NCBI RefSeq assembly: GCF_014863545.1
Contig: NZ_CP062260.1
Coordinates: 3,977,001 to 4,041,000, forward strand
Direction of reading: 5' to 3'
DNA length: 64,000 nt
Source: Paenibacillus sp. JNUCC32
GTDB taxonomy: Bacteria; Bacillota; Bacilli; Paenibacillales; Paenibacillaceae
Every line of letters starts with the position of its first letter. Position 1 is the first letter of the stretch. Made by a program: the position numbers and the translations under genes. Below, in pieces: positions 18,694-26,794 of this stretch. Below the pieces are notes generated by a model that was given only the letters and a program-made list of their open reading frames with translations, made no database searches and was not told the DNA's origin.

Positions 18694-20421
18694 TCACTTC
18701 AGCTGACGGTCTGCCTCCTCGCGGGAACGCTGGATTGCTTCCTCGGCAAGCATGCTAAACTTGATTCCATCCTCGCCCATCCATTCAACCTCCCCCGAAG
18801 CCGCACCGCGCCCGACGATGATGCGCAGCGGAGCGCCCGCAAGGTCGGCATCCTTAAACTTGACCCCGGCCCGTTCGTCCCGGTCGTCCAAAAGAGGCTC
18901 AAGACCAGCACCGCTCAGCTCGCGGTAGATGTGCTCGGCCAGTTGCATCTGGGTCTCATCCTTCACCGCAACCGGGATGATGTGGACCCTGAACGGAGCG
19001 ACGGACATCGGCCAGACCAAACGTCCATCCGAAATTCGCTGTTCGGCAATGGCCGCCATGACGCGGGAAACGCCGATACCGTAGCATCCCATGATCAGAG
19101 GTTTTTCCCGGCCGTCGGCATCCAGGTACTTGCCGTTCATGGCGTCACTATATTTGGTTCCCAGCTTAAAAACATGCCCGAGCTCAATCCCGCGATGAAA
19201 CTGCAGCGGTGCTCCACAGCGCGGGCAAGGCTCTCCTTCCGTCACATTCCGGAAATCGCCGACGTAATCCAGCGAGAAATCAAGTCCCGGACGGACCCCC
19301 TTCAGATGGGTGTCCTCCTGATTGGCACCGGTAATGCCCTCCTTCATGGCGGCCACTTCATGATCGACCATGATCTTTAGTTGTAAGCCAACCGGTCCCG
19401 CAAACCCGACAGGTGCTCCTGTCGCCTGTTTGACCTCTTCGGCACTCGCCATTTCCGCAGCTTCTGCTCCCAAGTAGGACTTCACCTTGGTCTCGTTTGC
19501 TTCCCTGTCCCCACGGACAAGCACTGCAACCAGTTCACCGTCCACGCGGTAAATCAGCGTCTTCATCAATTGCTCCGCACCGACCTGGAGGAAATCCGTC
19601 AGTTCCTGAATGCTCTTCACTCCAGGAGTGAATATGCGCTCCATAGCTGAGCTGCCGCCGGTTTTTACGGAATCCCGCATGGCATCAGGCTCTCCCGGAG
19701 ACGCAGACTCCGCACGTTCCAAATTCGCCGCATAACGGCAATCGCTGCAGGATACAACGGTATCCTCCCCTATGTCGGCCAGCGCCATGAACTCATGGGT
19801 CTCCCCTTGTCCGCCAATCGCGCCGGCATCGGCTTCCACCGCCCTGAACATCAGACCGCAGCGGCTAAAGATTCGCTCATACGTGTCATACATGTTCCGG
19901 TAGGACGCGTTCAGTCCCTCCCAGTCCCGATCGAAGGAATACGCGTCCTTCATCAGGAATTCCCGGCCCCGGAGCAGGCCAAAACGAGGGCGTCGCTCAT
20001 CCCGGTATTTGCTCTGAATCTGGTACAGGTTGACCGGCAGCTTCCGGTACGAGGAAATCTCCTGGCGTACGATGGACGTAATCACTTCTTCATGGGTTGG
20101 TCCAAGCACGAATTCACGGTCATGGCGGTCATGGAGCCTGATCAGCTCCGCGCCGTATACGTCGTATCTGCCCGATTCCTTCCACAGCTCGGCGGGCTGG
20201 ACAGCGGGCATGAGAAGCTCCTGCCCGCCTGCTGCGTCCATTTCCTGCCGGATGATCGCTTCGATCTTCCGCAAGACCCGCCAGCCCAGCGGCAGGTACG
20301 AATAGATCCCTGCCGCCGTTTGACGGATATATCCGCCGCGGAGCATCCATTGATGGCTCAGTGCTTCCGCCTCGGACGGCACATCGCGCATCGTGGTCAT
20401 CAATAATTGGCTTTGCCGCAT
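18694..20421 (-). CDS. proS: Prolyl-tRNA synthetase (bacterial type with editing insertion)
   Basis: Charges tRNA-Pro with proline. Class II motif 1-3 segments are visible: GIYSYLPLGWRVLRKIE, RDERRPRFGLLRGREFLMKDAYSF, and GCYGIGVSRVMAAIAEQ. The central insertion (residues ~230-400, VGAEQLMKTLIYRVDGELVAVLVRGD) is the YbaK-like editing domain that removes mischarged alanine. Zn-like CSDC and CPRC pairs occur. 575 residues. The ATG at 20421 is 10 nt after AAGGAG; the upstream open frame reads into the T-box. Controlled by the T-box upstream. Confidence 0.96.
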   Translation of the reverse strand: MRQSQLLMTTMRDVPSEAEALSHQWMLRGGYIRQTAAGIYSYLPLGWRVLRKIEAIIRQEMDAAGGQELLMPAVQPAELWKESGRYDVYGAELIRLHDRHDREFVLGPTHEEVITSIVRQEISSYRKLPVNLYQIQSKYRDERRPRFGLLRGREFLMKDAYSFDRDWEGLNASYRNMYDTYERIFSRCGLMFRAVEADAGAIGGQGETHEFMALADIGEDTVVSCSDCRYAANLERAESASPGEPDAMRDSVKTGGSSAMERIFTPGVKSIQELTDFLQVGAEQLMKTLIYRVDGELVAVLVRGDREANETKVKSYLGAEAAEMASAEEVKQATGAPVGFAGPVGLQLKIMVDHEVAAMKEGITGANQEDTHLKGVRPGLDFSLDYVGDFRNVTEGEPCPRCGAPLQFHRGIELGHVFKLGTKYSDAMNGKYLDADGREKPLIMGCYGIGVSRVMAAIAEQRISDGRLVWPMSVAPFRVHIIPVAVKDETQMQLAEHIYRELSGAGLEPLLDDRDERAGVKFKDADLAGAPLRIIVGRGAASGEVEWMGEDGIKFSMLAEEAIQRSREEADRQLK

Positions 20422-20472
20422 CTTCCTCATACTCCTTCTTCTACTATCCATGAATAAGCACCAGCCGCACGC

Positions 20473-20738
20473 AAAAAAAGCACATTCGCCTCCTAGGGAC
20501 GAATGTGCTCGTGGTACCACCCTGATTCCATCTTGCAGACCGTCTGGACGCTTCTAGCAAGATGCTTCATGCGGCGGTAACGGGCCAAACCGGCGCCGCT
20601 TGGTTACGGCGGGCAACTACAAGGTAGGAAGAATGCAGCCTGGCGGGGAGAAGCCTTTCAGCCGTGGGCTTCCTCTCTGTCTCGCCGAATCTTGCATTCT
20701 CATGTCCTTGATGATGGTTATTCACGGAATTTCATTTT
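20473..20738 (-). promoter_or_regulatory. T-box riboswitch leader of proS
   Basis: The leader contains the conserved T-box AGGGTGGTACCACG (20510-20523), able to pair with the free 3' end of uncharged tRNA. Downstream is a 9-bp terminator stem GCACATTCG/CGAATGTGC followed by T7 (20473-20508). Stem I closes by AGAATGCA/TGCATTCT near 20630-20700, with an internal AGAGAGGAAGCC arm. A proline (CCN) specifier is expected on the 3' side of stem I; the exact codon was not fixed by eye. Its place before proS supports proline-tRNA sensing. Confidence 0.93.
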
Positions 20739-20743
20739 CCAAT

Positions 20744-20772
20744 ACATTACAGCCGTGCGGCCGGAATGTCAA
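20744..20772 (-). promoter_or_regulatory. Sigma-A promoter of the proS T-box transcript
   Basis: TTGACA, 17 nt, TAATGT on the minus strand, giving a start just before the T-box leader. Confidence 0.8.
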
Positions 20773-20793
20773 GCCTCAATAGGACGGGATGTT

Positions 20794-21099
20794 CTAATGA
20801 GCGATATGGTCCAGCACCTGCTGCAAAATCCCGATAACATGCTCATCTTCATACGTGTAATAATATATATTTCCGTCCCTTCGGTATTTGACCAGTCTCA
20901 AACTTCGCAGATAGCCAAGCTGATGGGATACCGCCGACTGACTCATGCCAAGCACCTCGGCAATATGGCCAACAGGGCATTCTTCCTGTGAGAGCAAATG
21001 AAGAATCCGGATCCGCGTCGGATCCGAAATGGCCTTCAGGAGTCGTGACGCTTCCATGGCCTGGTCTTCGTGCAGCAGCTCATGGTGTTCTTTTTCCAT
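20794..21099 (-). CDS. ArsR/SmtB family metal-sensing repressor with alpha-5 zinc site
   Basis: 101-residue winged-helix dimer. The recognition helix is around VGHIAEVLGMSQSAVSHQLGYLRSLRLV and the wing around KYRRDGNIYYYTYED. The C-terminal helix has D85-x-H87-x10-H98-x2-H101, which is exactly the DxHx10HxxH alpha-5 motif of CzrA/SmtB-type Zn/Co sensors. No alpha-3 CxC site. The ATG at 21099 has AGAGGGG upstream and starts 4 nt after the stop of the flavoprotein gene, so it is the second gene of that operon. An ArsR-type palindrome at the operon promoter suggests autoregulation. Confidence 0.93.
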   Translation of the reverse strand: MEKEHHELLHEDQAMEASRLLKAISDPTRIRILHLLSQEECPVGHIAEVLGMSQSAVSHQLGYLRSLRLVKYRRDGNIYYYTYEDEHVIGILQQVLDHIAH

Positions 21100-21103
21100 A
21101 AAC

Positions 21104-22150
21104 TTATCCCCTCTTCTCCATAATGGCTTGAACGATTTCGCGGGCATCCCGTGAAACTCCTGCCAGCAGCGCGGAGCCCCGATGCGTCTGCCAAGGCAAA
21201 CCTACATAATACAGCCCCTTCACCGGACTGATGCCGCGTGTATGAATAAGTGCCTTCTTGCGATCCAACGCTTGCTCTATATAAAGCCAATCATAGCCGG
21301 CAGCAAAGCCGGTAGCCCAGACGATGTTCCGGACCTTGAGCGCCGTCCCATCCTCGAATCGCATGCCGGAAGCGCCGGCACCAACGGCTCTCGTTTTCAA
21401 CACCACTTTACCGCACTTGACCGCTTGTTTCAATTCATATCCGAAAATCGGGTCCCCCATGCCCCTCAGCTTGCGTCCCACCCAGGAGGAACTGCTGGCT
21501 GAGAGAACGCCGAGCCTGTCCAGCCACCAGAACATCCCCTTCCCCCAAAGAGTCATTGGCAAATACCGCGGCGGCTGCCCAAGCGCCAAATACGTCTCCC
21601 GGTCCCCGGACAATTCCACCGCGATCTGGGCCCCGCTGTTTCCGCCGCCAACGACAAGCACATCGCCCTCTTGAAGCTGGGAAGGCCTCTTGTACTCGGA
21701 CGAGTGCAGCTGGAGAACATCCCCCGGAACAGAGGCTGCAAACGCAGGGATTCTAGGCTGCTGAAACGGTCCGGTTGCGATAATAAGCGCCTTGGTATGG
21801 AAGCTTTTGCGATCGGTATCGACGATAAACATTCCACCTTCCTTGCGGACCGATGTTACATTCGTCGCGAACTGAATGGGCAGCCTGAACCGTGCCGCAT
21901 AGGATTTCAAATAGGAAGCCACTTCATCTTTATCCGGGAACCCGTGCGGATCCCCCTCTAAAGTCATCCCATATAGCGCGCTATGCGTTCTGGGCGTGAA
22001 CAATTTCAGGGAATCATACCGCGTCTTCCAAACCTCCCCCGCCTCCGATCCCCGATCCAGCATCAGAAACTTCATCCCCGCCTGCTGCAGCCAATAGCCG
22101 GATGCCAATCCCGCCTGTCCCGCTCCGATTACGATAACATCCCAAACCAT
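21104..22150 (-). CDS. FAD/NAD(P)-dependent oxidoreductase, CzcO/flavin monooxygenase-like
   Basis: 348-residue two-dinucleotide-binding flavoprotein. The FAD site is VIVIGAGQAGLASGYWLQQ at the N-terminus; the NAD(P) site is DVLVVGGGNSGAQIAVELS around residue 165. NIVWATGFAAGYDWL near the end is the usual ATG motif. The family includes CzcO-like proteins next to metal-efflux genes; activity in metal response is inferred from the co-transcribed ArsR sensor, and no efflux pump gene is adjacent. SD AAGGGGG before ATG. Confidence 0.88.
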   Translation of the reverse strand: MVWDVIVIGAGQAGLASGYWLQQAGMKFLMLDRGSEAGEVWKTRYDSLKLFTPRTHSALYGMTLEGDPHGFPDKDEVASYLKSYAARFRLPIQFATNVTSVRKEGGMFIVDTDRKSFHTKALIIATGPFQQPRIPAFAASVPGDVLQLHSSEYKRPSQLQEGDVLVVGGGNSGAQIAVELSGDRETYLALGQPPRYLPMTLWGKGMFWWLDRLGVLSASSSSWVGRKLRGMGDPIFGYELKQAVKCGKVVLKTRAVGAGASGMRFEDGTALKVRNIVWATGFAAGYDWLYIEQALDRKKALIHTRGISPVKGLYYVGLPWQTHRGSALLAGVSRDAREIVQAIMEKRG

Positions 22151-22168
22151 ATAGGAATCCCCCTTATT

Positions 22169-22190
22169 TATATGAATAGTTGCTCATATA
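22169..22190 (-). promoter_or_regulatory. ArsR/SmtB-type operator
   Basis: Inverted repeat TATATGA-N8-TCATATA, 22 nt, lying just 3' of the -10 box of the flavoprotein-arsR operon. It resembles the 12-2-12 CzrA/SmtB consensus (ATATGAAC..GTTCATAT). Binding would block transcription. Confidence 0.8.
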
Positions 22191-22193
22191 TAC

Positions 22194-22222
22194 ATATTAC
22201 TCGCATCTTGCTTCCCTTTCAA
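22194..22222 (-). promoter_or_regulatory. Sigma-A promoter of the flavoprotein-arsR operon
   Basis: TTGAAA, 17 nt, TAATAT on the minus strand, directly beside the operator. Confidence 0.8.
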
Positions 22223-22299
22223 GCATAAAATGGAAGTTCCAAGGGAAGCTGCATGGGGACCATCCGCATGAAACTGGAATAAATATCTGATGAATCCAG

Positions 22300-22328
22300 T
22301 TGACAATACACGCATTCGGTCATACTAT
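22300..22328 (+). promoter_or_regulatory. Sigma-A promoter of feoAB
   Basis: TTGACA, 17 nt, TACTAT, 67 nt before the feoA start. No convincing Fur box (GATAATGATTATC-like) was found around it. Confidence 0.8.
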
Positions 22329-22395
22329 AGGCATAAAGTTGCTTCAAGGAAACAATATATGCTCGGCCCAATTTATTAGGGAGAGGTTAAACTTT

Positions 22396-22647
22396 ATGGA
22401 TGAGACAAAACATCGGCAGCATCTGCATCAGGCAGCTCTCGGAGAGCGATTTTTGATTGAACAGGTGGATATCCGCGGCGAACATAAACGGCGGCTTCTG
22501 GACCTCGGTTTCGTTCCGGGTTCCGTCATCGAAGTGTTGAAGGCCAGCCCGCTCGGAGATCCTACCTCTTATAGAGTAGCAGGCACCGTCATTGCGTTAA
22601 GAAAAGAAGAGAGCCAGTTAATATGGGGTAAGGTGATATCATCATGA
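22396..22647 (+). CDS. feoA: Ferrous iron transport protein A
   Basis: Small cytoplasmic SH3-like partner of FeoB. Seen: GERFLIEQVDIRGEHKRRLLDLGFVPGSVIEVLKASPLGDP, which is the standard FeoA core, then YRVAGTVIALRKEES. 83 residues. The ATG at 22396 has GGGAGAGG upstream; a longer frame begins inside the promoter and was discarded. Overlaps the feoB GTPase start by 4 nt (ATGA). Confidence 0.9.
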   Translation: MDETKHRQHLHQAALGERFLIEQVDIRGEHKRRLLDLGFVPGSVIEVLKASPLGDPTSYRVAGTVIALRKEESQLIWGKVISS

Positions 22648-23390
22648 GAACGTATACCGTCGCGCTGGCGGGCAACCCGAACACGGGAAAAAGCACGCTT
22701 TTCAATGCGCTCACCGGCTTGAAGCAGCATACCGGCAACTGGTCCGGCAAAACGGTCAGTCTCGCGAGCGGCCATTACGAATACAAAGACGCCCGCTTCC
22801 AGTTCATCGATCTGCCCGGGACGTACTCCTTGTTCTCCAACTCGGCCGATGAAGAAGTGGCGCGCGATTATATTATTTTCGAGAAACCGGACGTCACCCT
22901 TCTGGTCCTGGATGCAACCGCGCTGGAGCGCAGCCTTAACCTGGCCCTTCAAGTGCTGGAAATGACCGACCGCGTCATCGTTTGCCTGAATCTGATGGAC
23001 GAAGCGAAGAAAAAAGGAATTCAGGTTAACGCGCGCAAGCTGGCGGATCAGCTCGGCGTTCCCGTCATTCCCATATCGGCCAGAAACAACGAGGGGCTGG
23101 ACGTATTGTCCGAACAGCTGCTGCTGATGTCCTCGGGACAGACTCCGACTAAGCCCTACCGGATGAAATACAACGAACAGCTGGAGGCGCAAATTTCGGG
23201 ATTAGAGTCCCAATTACGAGACGTTGTCGGAGACGAATATCCGGCCAGATGGCTGGCCATCCGCTTTCTCGACGGAGACCGCAAGCTGATTGCGACGTTG
23301 AAAGAGAGATTAGAGGCCGCGGATAAAGGGGGGATTTCACTTGGAACAGCTAAAGCGCTTGGAAGCTCTAACAGCGGCCATTCCTTCTGA
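22644..23390 (+). CDS. feoB: FeoB N-terminal GTPase domain protein (split feoB)
   Basis: Carries the G-protein half of ferrous iron importer FeoB: P-loop GNPNTGKST at residues 10-18, switch region HTGNWSGKTV, G3 DLPGTYS, G4 NLMD, and a helical GDI-like linker. It ends at residue 248, where intact FeoB would enter the membrane. The last ~17 residues (after 23341) overlap the next gene in another frame. Paenibacillus genomes commonly annotate such a two-gene FeoB, so the split is probably natural, but the junction holds AAAGGGGGG, which could also allow frameshifting. Confidence 0.88.
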   Translation: MRTYTVALAGNPNTGKSTLFNALTGLKQHTGNWSGKTVSLASGHYEYKDARFQFIDLPGTYSLFSNSADEEVARDYIIFEKPDVTLLVLDATALERSLNLALQVLEMTDRVIVCLNLMDEAKKKGIQVNARKLADQLGVPVIPISARNNEGLDVLSEQLLLMSSGQTPTKPYRMKYNEQLEAQISGLESQLRDVVGDEYPARWLAIRFLDGDRKLIATLKERLEAADKGGISLGTAKALGSSNSGHSF

Positions 23391-24726
23391 TCAGGTTGAG
23401 GATGTCCGGGAAGACATCGTGGGCGAGTTATTCAAAAAATCCCGGGAGCTGTGCAGCGACGCCGTCACCGTAACCAACCGGGAGCTGCTGTACCGTTCCG
23501 AGCGGCTGGACCGCATCTTCACCTCCAAGCTGTGGGGATTCCCGATCATGCTGGCCATGCTCGGCGTTATTTTTTACTTGACGATCGCCGGGGCAAACGT
23601 GCCCTCTTCCATGCTGGCCAGTTTCTTTGGCTGGGTTGAAGGATACCTGACCATGGCTTTTCAGGCCATCCATGCTCCCGACTGGCTCCATGGCGTGCTG
23701 ATACTCGGGTTGTTCCGGGGAACCGCTTGGGTTGTCAGCGTGATGCTGCCACCCATGGCCATCTTCTTCCCGGCCTTCGCGCTGCTCGAGAACTACGGCT
23801 ATTTGCCGCGGGTAGCCTTTAACCTGGACCGACTGTTCAAAAAAACGGGAGCGCACGGCAAGCAGTCCCTCACCATGGCGATGGGATTCGGCTGTAATGC
23901 GGCCGCCATTATGTCGACACGGATTATCGAATCGCCGCGGGAGCGGATGCTCGCCATTCTGACCAACAACTTCGTGCCCTGCAACGGTCGTTGGCCGACT
24001 TTGATCCTGCTGGCTTCCTTGTTCATGGCGGCCGGCTTTTCGGGAGGAGCCCAGACGCTCGTGACCGCCTCCGTTGTCATGGGCATGGTGTTGATCGGCG
24101 TCGTTGTCACGCTTACGGTGTCATGGGGATTATCGAAGACGGCATTGAAAGGCGTTCCTTCCCACTACACGCTGGAGCTGCCGCCATACCGCAAACCGAA
24201 AATCCTGAATACCATACTCCGGTCTACGCTCGACAAAACGATTTATGTCCTGCGCAGAGCCATCATCGTCGCAGCGCCCGCAGGCGTGCTGACCTGGATT
24301 TTGGCCAATATCTACGTCGGGGATTCCAGCATCCTGATTCACTTTGTAAGCTTCCTTGACCCGTTTGCACGCGCGCTCGGACTTGACGGCTTCATTCTGA
24401 TGGCCTTTATCATCGGGCTTCCCGCGAACGAGATCGTGCTGCCGATCCTGCTGATGGGATATTTGGCAACAGGCTCCCTGACGGAGGTGGAGGATATGTT
24501 TGCCCTCAAGCAAATCTTCCTGGACCAAGGCTGGACCTGGCTGACCGCGCTGAACATGATGCTGTTCTCGCTGCTCCATTACCCCTGCGGAACCACGCTC
24601 GTCAACATCTGGAAGGAAACGAAAAGCGCGAAGTGGACGTTCCTGTCCTTTGCCATTCCGACGGCCATCGCCATCGGCGTGACCTTCCTGGTCGCCCAGG
24701 CGGCGCGGGCATTGGGATGGGTTTAA
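23341..24726 (+). CDS. feoB: FeoB membrane (nucleoside-recognition/gate) domain protein
   Basis: Permease half of FeoB. About eight membrane helices with two Gate domains (around MLPPMAIFFPAFALLENYGYLPRVAF and later IGLPANEIVLPILLMGYLATG). The G-cys motif region GFGCNAAAIMSTR and the second NFVPCNGRWP match the conserved FeoB cysteine motifs. The start is TTG at 23341, 7 nt after GGGGGG. Together with the preceding GTPase gene it rebuilds a full FeoB of about 690 residues. Confidence 0.9.
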   Translation: MEQLKRLEALTAAIPSDQVEDVREDIVGELFKKSRELCSDAVTVTNRELLYRSERLDRIFTSKLWGFPIMLAMLGVIFYLTIAGANVPSSMLASFFGWVEGYLTMAFQAIHAPDWLHGVLILGLFRGTAWVVSVMLPPMAIFFPAFALLENYGYLPRVAFNLDRLFKKTGAHGKQSLTMAMGFGCNAAAIMSTRIIESPRERMLAILTNNFVPCNGRWPTLILLASLFMAAGFSGGAQTLVTASVVMGMVLIGVVVTLTVSWGLSKTALKGVPSHYTLELPPYRKPKILNTILRSTLDKTIYVLRRAIIVAAPAGVLTWILANIYVGDSSILIHFVSFLDPFARALGLDGFILMAFIIGLPANEIVLPILLMGYLATGSLTEVEDMFALKQIFLDQGWTWLTALNMMLFSLLHYPCGTTLVNIWKETKSAKWTFLSFAIPTAIAIGVTFLVAQAARALGWV

Positions 24727-24769
24727 ACGACAGGCTTCGGCAGGCAAAAGTTAGTTTCATCATGTACGG

Positions 24770-24808
24770 GGCATCCGCAAGGTTAATCCAACCTTGGATG
24801 CCTTTTTT
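24770..24808 (+). terminator. Terminator of the feo operon
   Basis: Stem GGCATCC..AAGGTT/AACCTT.GGATGCC followed by T6. Confidence 0.82.
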
Positions 24809-24846
24809 ATGGCAAGCGGCCCTGCAAGCCAAACATTATGCAATAG

Positions 24847-24891
24847 AAAACGAGCCGCTCCAAGAAATCCCTTGAATCGGCTCGTTTTTTT
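24847..24891. terminator. Bidirectional terminator, end of the sugar ABC operon
   Basis: Stem AAAACGAGCCG/CGGCTCGTTTT with T7 on the + side and T4 on the minus side. It lies 28 nt after the minus-strand permease stop. Confidence 0.85.
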
Positions 24892-24919
24892 ATCCGAATA
24901 TTAATGAGTTCGAAGAAAC

Positions 24920-25804
24920 TTAACCTTTAACAGAACCCGCCGCAATGCCCTCCACGATACGATCGCTGAGGAAAAGGAACATCAGCAGGATCGGCAAAAT
25001 GCTGATCATCAGGGTTGCGCCGATAGCGCCCCAATCGGTCGTGTACTGACCGATAAAGTTCTGGACGCCGACGGTCAGCGTCTTGAACATATCCGAGCTG
25101 ATGAACGTGTTCACGAAGATAAATTCGTTCCAGTTATAAATCATGTTAATGATGGCAGTCGTCGCCAGCACCGAGCCCGTCATCGGAAGCACGATCCGGA
25201 AGAAGACCCGGTGAACCGAACAGCCGTCCATGACCGCCGCCTCTTCCACTTCCTTCGGCAGCGTGTAATAGAATCCGAGCAGAATCATGATCGTGATCGG
25301 CATATTGAAAGCCACGTACGACAATATCAAAGAAACCGGATGATCGGTCAAACCGACCTTGTTAAAAATGCTGAACAGCGGAATCAAGGTAGAGTGAACC
25401 GGAATCATCATGGCCACCATAAACAACCCGAGCACGAATGAGCTGCCCTTCCATTTCATTCTCGTAATCGCGAAGGTGACGAGACTTCCCAGAATGACCG
25501 TAAGCGCAGTCGCGACAACTGTGATCCACACGCTGTTCAGAAAATAAACGCTGATGTTGCCGGCGCTCCATACCTTCTCGTAATTCTCCCAGCGCGGATT
25601 CATCGGAAGGGACAGAGGCGGAAGATCGAATACTTCCTGATTGTTTTTCAAAGAGAACAGCAGCAGCCATACGAGCGGGAACAGCTGGAATACGGCTACG
25701 CCGATCAGCACGATGTACAACAGCGCGTATCCAATCCTGCCTCCCGCTCCGTTTCCGGAACGGGCGCGCCCTTCTTGGAGCTGTCCTGTGGCTCCGGATA
25801 TCAT
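24920..25804 (-). CDS. Carbohydrate ABC transporter permease (MalG-type)
   Basis: 294 residues, six predicted membrane helices, starting with YALLYIVLIGVAVFQLFPLVWLLLFSL. The EAA loop that contacts the ATPase is EEAAVMDGCSVHRVFFRIVLPM. Ends with the typical KG. Overlap/spacing with the upstream permease is 13 nt. No ATP-binding subunit gene is nearby, so a shared MsmX/UgpC-like ATPase is expected (family knowledge). Confidence 0.93.
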   Translation of the reverse strand: MISGATGQLQEGRARSGNGAGGRIGYALLYIVLIGVAVFQLFPLVWLLLFSLKNNQEVFDLPPLSLPMNPRWENYEKVWSAGNISVYFLNSVWITVVATALTVILGSLVTFAITRMKWKGSSFVLGLFMVAMMIPVHSTLIPLFSIFNKVGLTDHPVSLILSYVAFNMPITIMILLGFYYTLPKEVEEAAVMDGCSVHRVFFRIVLPMTGSVLATTAIINMIYNWNEFIFVNTFISSDMFKTLTVGVQNFIGQYTTDWGAIGATLMISILPILLMFLFLSDRIVEGIAAGSVKG

Positions 25805-25817
25805 GAAGCATCCCTCC

Positions 25818-26699
25818 TTATGAATATTGGATCGTTTCTTTCGATGCCGTTAATTTCCGAATGACCCACGTTACGATCAGACAGATCACAAGCAGGAAGA
25901 ACCCGATCGCGCTGCCGTAACCGAAATCATAAGCGCGGAAAGCCGTATGATACATGTAGGACGCCATAACTTCACTCGCGCCGTTAGGCCCCCCGTCCGT
26001 CATGACGAAGATGAGGTCGAAGTATTTCAAAGAACCTACCACCGCCAGCACGATCGTCACCTTGATCACTTCCATGATGAGCGGAAGCTTGATTCGGAAC
26101 GCTATTTGGAAGGAGGTTGCCCCATCGATTTTAGCTGCTTCAACCAGCGAGGCCGGGATATTCTTCAAGGCTGCATAATAGATCAAGATATAAAAACCGG
26201 CATACTGCCACAAAATCGGAATAAACAATGCAAATAATACAAGCGACGGCTCGGCAAGCCATGCGGGCGGGTTCGTGATCCCGATGGACTCCAGGAAGCT
26301 GTTCACGATCCCGTTCGTCGGGTGATAGATGCGCAGCCAAAGCTGCGCGATGGCAACGGAGGACAGCAGCATCGGAATGAGATAGATTTTGCGGAACAGG
26401 TTGGCGCCTTTGATCTTGGAGGCCAGCACCATCGCCACGGCCAGGTAAATCATCAGGCTTGCAGCCGAGAATACGGCTAACAGCAGGGAGTGCCACGCAC
26501 TGTCCCAGAACTTGCCGTCCGAGAGCAGGGCCTGGTAATTATCCAGCCCGATAAAGGTCATCGCACCGATTCCGTTCCATTCGTTCAGTCCGTAATAGGC
26601 GGTTAGCATGATCGGGATATACACGACAGCCATGATCACAAGCAGTGCAGGCAGAACATACAGCGCGATGATTTTTTTGTTGGACATCACTTTATCCAA
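25818..26699 (-). CDS. Carbohydrate ABC transporter permease (MalF-type)
   Basis: About 293 residues and six membrane helices (ALYVLPALLVIMAVVYIPIML and later). EAA loop: VEAAKIDGATSFQIAFRIKLPL. The start is taken as TTG at 26699, 9 nt after AAAGGAG. An upstream ATG at 26780 would put a perfect hairpin (26737-26766) inside the gene and has no SD, so it is unlikely. Pairs with the MalG-type permease. Confidence 0.9.
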   Translation of the reverse strand: MDKVMSNKKIIALYVLPALLVIMAVVYIPIMLTAYYGLNEWNGIGAMTFIGLDNYQALLSDGKFWDSAWHSLLLAVFSAASLMIYLAVAMVLASKIKGANLFRKIYLIPMLLSSVAIAQLWLRIYHPTNGIVNSFLESIGITNPPAWLAEPSLVLFALFIPILWQYAGFYILIYYAALKNIPASLVEAAKIDGATSFQIAFRIKLPLIMEVIKVTIVLAVVGSLKYFDLIFVMTDGGPNGASEVMASYMYHTAFRAYDFGYGSAIGFFLLVICLIVTWVIRKLTASKETIQYS

Positions 26700-26736
26700 A
26701 GTGTCCGACTCCTTTCTTCCTATGGTCTTGAGGAAA

Positions 26737-26766
26737 GATTTATCCGGCATCGCTGCCGGATAAATC
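26737..26766 (-). terminator. Intercistronic hairpin between binding-protein and permease genes
   Basis: A 12-bp perfect stem GATTTATCCGGC/GCCGGATAAATC with 6-nt loop; only a weak T-run (TTTCC) follows on the minus strand. It could be a partial terminator or an mRNA-stabilising structure that keeps binding protein more abundant than permease. Confidence 0.7.
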
Positions 26767-26794
26767 GCATCCTGTTTCATCGTTGTCCCGAGTC

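Noticed and set aside
22260..22395. Fur box upstream of feoA
   Set aside because: No sequence close to GATAATGATTATC was found around the promoter.
23341..23390. Sequencing error joining the feoB halves
   Set aside because: The second half has its own SD and start, and two-gene FeoB is a known arrangement in this group; kept as a finding rather than an error.
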